Of a stretch of 64,000 nt of DNA, positions 56,184 through 64,000 are shown piece by piece. The stretch lies in contig NC_012870.2 of assembly GCF_000003195.3 (NCBI RefSeq), positions 48,061,153-48,125,152 of the forward strand, written 5' to 3'. Position 1 is the stretch's first letter. The number at the start of each line of letters is the position of its first letter. Source of the stretch: Sorghum bicolor. Taxonomy: Eukaryota; Streptophyta; Magnoliopsida; Poales; Poaceae. A model generated the notes under the pieces. That model did not search any database. It saw only the letters and a list, made by a program, of their open reading frames with translations, and was not told where the DNA came from. The position numbers and the translations under genes were made by a program.

Positions 56184-56320
56184 ACCCCCTACAGAAATAG
56201 ACAAACACCAAAACTCGTGGAATTCTGTGAGATAAAACCCTAAGTTTGGGTGTTGGTTGTATTTGGGTCCTTTTCTTTATTTATTTGATGATTATATTTG
56301 GTACTTAAGGACCGTCAACA
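56184..56320 (-). repeat. 5' LTR of element G, 5' remnant
   Basis: Matches 14408-14546 of the other G LTR and starts TGTTGACGGTCC at 56320. It continues at 32905 on the far side of element E after a deletion of about 1 kb. Confidence 0.87.
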
Positions 56321-58953
56321 CCCTCATGTTGTGATGGAGGCAAACCTATTGCAACCTGGTCTTTTAGGACCCTATTGCAGAATGGACCTCTGGACTCAAT
56401 GGCCTCTTCGGTTAAGTACCCCTCTACCATAGACGCCTCTGGACGAGCACGAGTTGATACATAGCCATTTAGTATTGACATGAAACGTTCATACGTCAAC
56501 ATCTCATGCAAATACATGGGACCCAATGCCTCTATTTGTGAAACCAAGTGCACCACAAGGTGAACCATCACATCAAACAATGCTAGGGGGAAACACATCT
56601 CAAACTGTGACACTGTCTCCACTGCGAATTCCTTAAGAGACGCCAACTCATCACGTTCAATCACCTTCTGTGAGATCCTATTCAAGAAGTAGCACACCCA
56701 TGCAACTGCAACCTTTATCCACACCGGGTTTATAGCCCTAATGGCAATAGGGAGGAAAGTAGTCAGTATGACATGACAATCATGTGAGTTGTAGTTCATG
56801 AGTGTAAGGTCTTTCATTGACACAATACTCCGTATCCTAGAGCAGAATCCAGATGGGACTTTCAATTTCTTCAACCACACACACATCGCATGTTTCTCTT
56901 CATTGTTGAGGTTGTAGCTTGCTGCCAGGAGGTGGTACTTCCCATTTTCTAGCCTAACAGGGTGAAGTTATTTTTTTATGCCTAACTGTACCTAGTCGAA
57001 GCATGAATTTAATCCTTCCTTTGTCTTGCCCTTCATGTCCAACAAGGTGCCAATTACGCTTTCAAACACGTTTTTCTGAACGTGCATAAAATCGATCGCG
57101 TGGCGTACGTCTGACTCTGGCCAGTATTCCAAATACTCGAAGAAAATCGACTTCTTCTTGAATGTAGCCTCTGGAGCTGGTTTGACATTCTTTCTTGGTT
57201 TTCCATCTTTTGTCCTCTTCCCAAAAACAAATTTGAGTTTGCTGACTATGCTGAAAACTCTTTGGCCTTTACTGTTACCTGATGGAGCAGTAGTCTATAG
57301 TTCACTATTATTGTCAAAGTATTTATCCATTTTTTCAGCCGGTACATGTGTCCTTTTGATAAGAAGGGTCTGTGCCTCATGTACACTATCTTCTTAGATG
57401 CAGTTAGGGACACGTAAGCGGTGTCATCTATGCATACCACACAACCAAGCTTTCCCTTGAACTACCCTGATAATGTAAAGAGAGCTGGGTAGTCATTGAT
57501 CGTAACAAAGATAATTGCTCTCAGTGTGAATGATTCTTTGTGGTTCTCGTCCAACATTTGAACATCTGTTTCCCATAGTATCTTCATGTCCTGCATTAAG
57601 GGCTCCAAGAGAACATCCATATCTACTCCAGGCTGTGTAGGTACAGAGATAAGGATGGTTAGTAAAAGGTACTTTCGCTTCTGCATCAACCATGGAGGGA
57701 GGTTGTAGATGGTGAGGATCGTTGGCCATGTGCTGTGCTTGCTGCTCAGTGTGAACCTAACATTCCTTGGTTCATTAGCAAAGTCCTTGTGGTTTTCATT
57801 GAAATCTTTCCACTGCTAGCCATCGGCTGGGTGCCGAAGCTTCCCATCGTCTTTGCGCTCATCAGAAGCATGCCAACTCATAAGATGGGCATCCTCTGGG
57901 TTAGCAAACAAACACCTCAACCGATCAATCATAGGAAGGTACCACATCACCAAAGCAGAAATCTTTTTCTGCGCATAATAGTCTACTTCTTCCTTTTCTT
58001 TGCCGGTGGGTTTTGAACTACTCTTCTGGGTCTTTTTTGGGCCTTCTTTCGTTTTTTCCCCTTAGGCACAGAGGCAACACACTCTTCCTCTATGTAGTCT
58101 TTATTTATCTTGTACCTACTTGCACCACAATTGGGACAGCTGTCCAAGTCCCTATAATCATCGTCTCGATATAGGATACAGTGATTTCTACAAGCTTGGA
58201 TCTTCTCAACACCCATTGTGAGTGGGCTGATTAGCTTCTTTGCATAATATGTATTAGCAGACACTTTGTTATCCTTAGGAAGCATGTCTACGATAATGCT
58301 TAAGAACGCATCAAAGCCAGCATCAGAAAGACCATATCTAGCTTTGCACACCAACAACTTTAGCACAGACCGCAGCGTCGTGAACTCTTTGGTGCAACCC
58401 TTGGACTCATCATACAAAGGCTCTTCTGCTGCCTTCATTAGGGCCTCCATACTCTCATGAAGAACACTGATGGATCTTCTGCATGACGACGCAACATTGC
58501 CTCTAGAAATTCTGCATCTTCCGCAGCCATGTTAGTTTCGGTGCCATCTTCATTTCCTCTAGCAAAACCATGATCAGGAACATTTGGCACAACATGTTCA
58601 GTGGCTATGCCATCGGTATCAGGATGTTGTGTCTCGTGTAAGAACTCAAACCCATCAACAATTCCAGTTGTATAAGGCATAGAGCTACCCTCTCCATGCT
58701 TTGTCCAAATCAAGTAATCTTTCATAAATCCTCGACGGACCAGATGAGTAAGAATTTGTTGAATGTCATCTGATGCAACAAGATTTCTACAATCCATGCA
58801 TGGACAATGTATGTGCGTCTTTCTTGTTCTTGAAGCATGGTTTTTAGCAGCATCAATAAACCTCTGGACCTCAGTTATGTATGATGGATCTAGTCTTGAT
58901 AAATTATACATCCAAAATGACCTCTCCATCACTACCTGTAAAACACCATTCAT
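56321..58953 (-). pseudogene. CACTA TNP2-type transposase, N-terminal and central parts
   Basis: Catalyses excision and insertion of En/Spm elements in the nucleus. Minus-strand order: transposase-associated zinc region (58953-58440; SFWMYNLSRLDPSY, then CPCMDC), TNP2 N-terminus (58450-57983; CSNP-like CPNCGASRYK at about 58120), TNP2 core (about 57950-57060; GKLRHPADG, STWPTILTIYNLPPWL, QPGVDMDVLLEPLMQDM), DUF4218 start (56886-56326; YERFMSILNGYVSTRARPEA). Stops and shifts lie at about 57980, 57462, 57246 and 56970. The usual DGxNP stretch before HSTWP is missing. It continues in frame at 12039 once the CCCTC duplication is merged. Confidence 0.88.
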
Positions 58954-59771
58954 ATGATCTAAGGGTTTACAAAGGATTTATCTAGGGTTTATGGTTAAGC
59001 TTGAGATTAAAGGAAAAAACCTAAGTTACATAATTAAAAAATAATCTAAGTACATAGCATAATTATAGAAACACACAATCATACATTTCTCTCTCTAAAA
59101 TTGAGAAGCAACCATGAAAATGGAGAGAGGAGAGGCATTATCCAACCATATTAAGCATCCCCATCTAACCATATCAATAAATAAAGACAAGAAGCTAGCT
59201 ATTCTTCTCTCTCACTCATGGAACATACATACATGTGGATAAATAAATTGAGAAATTTATAAAGAGAGAGACATAAATTAAAAAAACCTAAGTATAGCAT
59301 AACTATATAAATACATCATTCATTATAAATAGATACATGATGTGGAAGGTGATAATAAAAAACCTAACTACCATAATTAAAAAAATAAGCATATCATGAA
59401 ATTAGCAAACTGCCTGGTCTACTCGCAATTCAAGCAAGGTACCTTTGCGATAGTACCAGTCCCTGTAGTGGTGCCTGGTCCTGTCCTTGCCAGCGTCACT
59501 ACCAGCTTGTATGGTTTTTGTTCACCTGGCAAACCTATGTTCCTCCAACTGAAGTGGTCAGAACCTTGCACCTGGGGCAGGGGACGATACTGGGAACACC
59601 TTGCCATTGGTGCTCTTGCGTGTGATGATCCGGCCTCAAAGGCCCTCTTGCGAGATATGGACACAGTGTACTTGTTATTATTGTTCTCCTAGGTCAGACA
59701 GTCACTAAGGAAGGCATTAAATGTCACTTGGTAGTGGTTCCCATAGTTTTTAGTATTTTGGGTTCAGGCCT
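56326..59771 (-). mobile_element. Right (5') half of the split CACTA transposon
   Basis: Carries most of the transposase gene. Upstream (58954-59771) there is AT-rich sequence and one short open frame. I see no CACTA terminus or GGCGGTT-type subterminal repeats on this side, so the 5' end appears lost or lies undetected. The right limit is placed where the LTR-like sequence begins at 59772. Confidence 0.7.
59419..59664 (-). other. Unassigned 81-codon open frame
   Basis: Begins MSISRKRAFEAGSS and ends KVPCLNCE, in a locally less AT-rich island (about 59400-59690) between AT-rich flanks. It could be an exon of the CACTA element's second gene or a captured host exon. I do not recognise a domain. 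Confidence 0.3.
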
Positions 59772-62500
59772 GTCACACCCCAAATTTTTGAATTTGGGTT
59801 GTGAATATAAATCACTAAACAATATAAATGATTTTATGCATTTGCTAACATTTTCCAACATTTAGTTTGTCTTTTAGTTGTTAAAATGTGAAAAATGTAA
59901 ATTTTAAATAATACTTTTAATTTAAATTGATGGGATGTTGCATTCATGCTGCATGCATAATTTTTGTTGCGTGAAAAAGAATTTATTAAAAATGGTTTAA
60001 AGTTTTGGTCTAAAAAGAAAAAAGAAAGAAAAAGGAAAACCTCGGGCTCCCCCTTCCCCATCCTTTTTGGCCCAGGCCGTTCCCCCTCTCCTTTCCGCTA
60101 CGGGCCGCGTGCGCCTTCTCTCCTGGGTCGGCCCAAACCGCACCCATGCCCCGCTCCCTCTCCTTGTTTTGCTGACAGGCGGGTCGCACCTATCGGCACC
60201 TCCTTCAAGCTCCGGCTGAATCGGGAGGAGGGTGAGTCCCCCCCCAGCGCAGGATAGCTGCAACACCCTACCTGCTCGATCCGCGTTACCCGCTCCCCCT
60301 AACCAAGCCTCGCCGCTCAACTCTTCCATCTCCCCACTATTTAGCACCCCTAGCACCACAAATCACACTCACAGCGCCGCCAACCCTAACTTCTAGCCGT
60401 CGTCGCCATTGGTTGCCCCACGGCATCTCCGGCCACCTTTGTCTTCGTTTCTCCCTTTTGGTGAGTCTGCAGCACCCCACTCTTCCTCCCCGTACTCTTA
60501 GTTGGCTGATTTTTGGCCGCTAGAGCTGTGGCCATGAGCTCCGGCGAGCTCGAGCCACCGTTACCCATGGTAGGGCCGCGTGGGAGCTTTTGGCCGTGCA
60601 TATGGGCCTTGGTGGACTTGCCTCAACCCCTGCATTCGCCCTATGCCTTCAGCCAAGCTAAACATGGTCCTAGCGCCCCCCATCCCTCGCACCGGCGACC
60701 TCCTTACTGCCGGCAATGGCAGCGCCGCCGAGCCGGCCGTTCTCTCCGGCCAGGGCGCCGCCCGTCACCTCCAATCAAATCTGAGCAGTTCGTTCTCGAT
60801 CCAATGGCCCAGATGCACCCGTACCCCTTTGCAGCCAAACTTTCTTAAAGAGTCCCTCTAGTTTTCCAGTTTTGAACCCGCAGTCCTTAGCAACTTTCAC
60901 AAAATACGTTTCTTATTTCTGAGAACGTAAAAATGGCCGGCTTCTTTTCAAAATACGTTTTCAGTATTTACAGTTTTGCCATCCCATAAAATATTCGTTT
61001 TAACTCCGATTTGACCTATTAAAATTGTGTTAGGTTCATATTGTCGAGCTCTACGCGATAGTACTATGTTTCAGTAGGTTTGGAAAACTTATATTTTGAG
61101 GTCATATTTAATTATTAGTTTTCTAAATAAAATCTTCAAAAAAATCATAGCTTTCACATCCTAACCCCAATTCGACCCGTTCCAATCGTGTTAGTTTTGT
61201 TTCAATGAGCTCTACGCATTAGAATCATTCATTTTATGCTTTTCAACTGTCTGGTGTATTGTTCTCACTATGTTTGGGCCATGTTTAGTGTAATGATTAC
61301 ATACTGTGCTGATTTCGAGAACCTCCAGGACTAGGCTTTTGATATCCTAGATCAAACCTAGTTTGAAGGCAAGTGTCCTTGCCATACTTGCTCCTGTATT
61401 TATTTTACTTTTGAGTTAGTGTAGTTAGACCATTAGTCTGCATGCAGAGTCTTAATTTTGAACCCTATGTTAGGGTTTACTAGAACTTATTACATCATCC
61501 TTGTAACCTGAGTTTCTGGATTGGTAGTTGTCATGCTTAGCTTGCAGTCTTGGGATTGGCAAATGATACGAATTTAATATTGATTAATGATCTATGGAAC
61601 ATGTGGGTTGGTAATGTTTTTAGCAACATGGTGACTAGAAATATAGCAGGATGGAAAGTTTGGTTGAGGTTGGTTTTTTCCATGGAATGGCGACTGATGT
61701 TGGTGGTTTGGGTTGGTGCTCATTCCTGTCGGATTCAACGGACCGGTTCTCGAAGCCTGTAACCTAGCTTAACCGCGCATCAACGAGGTCTATTTGGTAC
61801 GACCTGGTTGAATAATTAGCTGCCCATTTTAGTGCATTGTGGAGAGTTAGGTGGCACACAAGGGGGCCTAAATTGGTGAATCCTTAGTGAATGCACAGGG
61901 GTGGGAACCACAACTTTGTAAACGCCTTGTAGTGTGACCCTGCCGAGCACCTAGGTAGTGTGAGGTATGATGGGGAAAACACGACTCGTGGTGAAAGTGT
62001 GCAACCTCTGTAGAGTGTAAAACTGATATATCAGCGATGCTCACAGTCACGAGCGGGCTGGACTTCTTCTTGATTAGATGGCTCTTGTTCGGTTCAGTTT
62101 GCTTGGATCGGATTTAGGGGTTGGTTTGCCTGAATGGTATTCAGGACTGGTTTGCTTGGATGGAATTCAAGTGTTGGTGGTTGGCTTGGATGGAATACAA
62201 GTGTGGTTTGCTTGGATGGAATCCAAGTGTGGTTAGCTCGGATGGAATCTGAGTGTTGGTTTAGTTACTTGAGGAGATTGAGGTTTCACTTAGATAAATA
62301 GGTGCTTAAGGATTTAAGGTAACAGGTGTGTCACTTTAGGTGTTGGTGTGAACCAAAGTAGCCTATCCTTGTTATAAGCCTCATGTCACATATTTTTCCT
62401 ACGCTTGCGGAGTACATTTTGATGTACTCACCCTTCTCTTTGTTCCCCCTGCTACCCCAACCAAACATTGGAGATGATGCTCAAGAGTACGCTGATGATG
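59772..62500 (+). repeat. Long LTR-like sequence (probable chromovirus-type solo or partial LTR)
   Basis: It opens TGTCACACCCCAAATT with the inverted repeat CCCAAATT/AATTTGGG, a start common to long gypsy LTRs in grasses. A GC-rich part (60040-60860) is followed by AT-rich sequence. A run of short imperfect repeats containing GCTTGGATGGAAT lies at 62095-62260. Near 62400 it has the ACTTGCGGAGTACA-like segment typical of such LTR ends (TTGCGGAGTACATTTTGATG). A GATGAT run lies at 62490-62510. No primer site or pol adjoins it. The right boundary is approximate. Overlapping open frames at 59964-60860 look compositional. Confidence 0.5.
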
Positions 62501-62515
62501 ATGATGATGCCTTTG

Positions 62516-64000
62516 AAAAGCATCTAGGCCCCTAATGAGTTTCGGTGATTAATGACAATGTTGAATACTATGACTAACGTGTGTTTTGTAGAGGCAAAGT
62601 CATTAGTGTTAGGTCATGGTAATAGGTACTCGATGGACAAGGACGTTCATGCCTAATTAATAGTGGAAATCGTTTCAGTTTTCAAAGGATGGTTGGACAT
62701 CGTCAAGACTAGACTAGGTCTAAGTGCCATATGGTGAAGAAGGGCACTTAGAGTAGTTTAGGACTTTGTTTTCCTTTGACCGTACTATTAAGAGGGGCAA
62801 TGAGTTAGTAGCTTGACCTAGGCAAGGCTTTAGGTTTAGGTGTGGTGCACACTTGGTAAACCTAGCAACTAGGCACCTTAGAGATAGTCCTTAGATCGAG
62901 AGGAACAAACTTCGTTTTGGAAAGATCATGTTTCGATGAAGTTTGGGTGCCTAAGCAGGCACCGAACGCAACACTGGACACTATGTGAGTGCGTCTAGTG
63001 AGGTTGACTTGAGTCAGAGTAGCTCGGTGCCTAGGGTTAGGCACCGGACTCACTGGGGAGCGTCCGGTCCTATACCTAGGGAGGTCTAAAGAAGACCAGG
63101 GCACCGGACGCTAGCACCGGACTCACCGGGTAGCGTCCAGTCCTAAACCTAGGGAGGGTGGACGGTGTCACCGGACCCTTGGAGGTAGCGTCTGGTGCTC
63201 TGTCAGAAGAGAGTATAGTTAGCCGTTGTGTGTCACCGGATGCTCGGTGTAGTGCGTCCGGTGCTCCCGATTTAGTGTATAACGGTTGGCCGGCCCTTGG
63301 ACTTGATGGGGAGTATTTATACTCCACCTCATCCATGGGAGCTCTCTTGCCCATTAGATCAGTTGAGAATCACCTTGTGGTGCAAGAGAGAAGCAAGAAC
63401 CTAGAGAGGATTGAGATTTGAGAGATTTCTTATGAGAATCCTTCTCTAGTTGAGTTCCAAGAGTCAAGTGTGCATCCACCACTCTCTAGTGCCTTGTTTG
63501 AGTCAAGTGAGAGTTCGTTGCTTGTTATTCTTGGTGATCGCCATCACCTAGACGGTTTGGTGGTGATTGGAGGCACGAAGACTGCCTAGAGTTCTTGTGG
63601 GTGGCTTGTGTCAACCTTGCGAGCAGTTGTTGGCGATTCACCGCGACGGAGTGTCGAAGAATTAGCCCATAGAGAGCACTTGATCCTTGCGCGGACAAAG
63701 GGGGAGCAAGACCCTTGCGCAGGTGCTCCAACGAGGACAAGTGGAGAGTGGTGACTCTCTGATAACTCGGCAAAACAATGCCAAGCCCTTTCTTGCTCTC
63801 CTCCTTTACTTTCTAGCATTTACTTTGTGCAATTACTTTGAGCTTTTACATTACTAGAATTGCCATGCTAGAATAGGATTAGAACTAGGTTGCAAAACTC
63901 TTTTATCTGGTAGCTCTCTAGTTGACACTAGGCACAAGGGGTTGAATTGGAGCTTATAGGTTGCTTAAATTTTTAGAGAAGCCCAATTCACCCCCCTCTT
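62516..64000 (+). repeat. LTR-like sequence with copia/Sirevirus features, cut by the window edge
   Basis: It starts near GCATCTAGGCCCCTAATG, followed by GGTGATTAATGACAAT, a block common at the start of grass copia LTRs. Between 63035 and 63270 it has repeated CACCGGAC/GCGTCCGGT words, including two copies of a unit containing ACCTAGGGAGG (63076 and 63149). TATTTATA lies at about 63308. It ends AGCCCAATTCACCCCCCTCTT, the usual LTR end and following sequence of these elements. Boundaries are not proven. Confidence 0.55.

Larger units (their letters stand above)
12040..56320 (-). mobile_element. Element G: Ty3/gypsy-type element carrying the whole 44-kb nest
   Basis: Minus-strand order is 5' LTR (56320 to 32716, interrupted by E), tRNA-Asp primer site (32707-32690), gag gene (32435 to 25023, interrupted by I), non-coding and gag-like sequence to 22999, CRM array H0/H1 (22998-14567), polypurine tract (14558-14547) and 3' LTR (14546-12040). 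The ends TGTTGACGGTCC and GTGTCAACA and the CCCTC duplications define it. No reverse transcriptase or integrase of its own is visible, so it was probably non-autonomous or has lost pol. Confidence 0.88.

Noticed and set aside
59964..60861. Open frames of about 90-120 codons on both strands
   Set aside because: Same pattern: a GC-rich patch inside an LTR-like sequence, no recognisable domain and opposing frames equally open.
1..64000. Host protein-coding genes, tRNA or rRNA genes
   Set aside because: All long frames are accounted for by transposable elements. The tRNA-like stretches are primer binding sites of 12-18 bases, not tRNA genes.

Overview
This is a gene-poor stretch of a plant nuclear genome, almost certainly a grass. 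I see no ordinary host gene. Nearly all of it is transposable elements inserted into one another: a related group of Ty3/gypsy-type elements primed by tRNA-Asp, chromoviruses of the centromeric (CRM) type primed by initiator tRNA-Met, an En/Spm (CACTA) DNA transposon, and at the right end two long LTR-like sequences. CRM elements prefer centromeres and pericentromeres, so such a location is a reasonable inference, but it is not shown here.

Layout. (1) 1-9538, minus strand: element A (LTR 2787-4439, gag-protease pseudogene running off the left edge) is inserted in the 3' region of sister element B (4440-9538). B's 5' LTR stops abruptly at 9538. (2) 9539-12039 and 56321-about 59770: the two halves of one minus-strand CACTA element, split inside its transposase gene. 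(3) 12040-56320: one 44-kb nest, flanked by the 5-bp duplication CCCTC, that splits the CACTA gene. Its outermost member is the minus-strand gypsy element G (3' LTR 12040-14546; 5' LTR from 56320 down to 32716). G contains an internally deleted solo LTR (12105-13238), a truncated tandem CRM array H0/H1 (14567-22998), a CRM element I (25590-32286, duplication TTTCC) inside G's gag gene and, inside G's 5' LTR, plus-strand element E (32906-56183). E's gag is split by minus-strand element F (34372-50130, duplication CTAGT). F's interior is split by plus-strand element C (40131-48422, duplication CATGT). A small hAT-like MITE sits in F's right LTR (49749-50046, duplication ACCCTAAG). (4) 59772-64000: a long LTR-like region starting TGTCACACCCC, then a second LTR-like sequence with copia/Sirevirus features that runs off the window.

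How the parts relate. A, B, C and E are one family: about 1.65-kb LTRs, a tRNA-Asp primer site and a single gag-protease gene of about 880 codons, with no reverse transcriptase or integrase anywhere in the element. They must borrow these functions. C is the only copy whose gene is open and whose target duplication is perfect, so it is probably the youngest. G and F carry different LTR 3' halves but share the LTR promoter half with A/B/C/E. The most distinctive points are two tandem aspartic-protease modules in a pol-less gene, a GC-rich 12-mer duplicated at exactly 21-bp spacing in every LTR of the group I checked, conserved stem-loops before the polypurine tract, and modular LTRs sharing a promoter half.

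The CRM copies show the hallmark of that clade: the integrase reading frame runs through the polypurine tract about 155 codons into the 3' LTR. H1 lacks reverse transcriptase and I lacks the gag core and integrase core, so neither can move alone.
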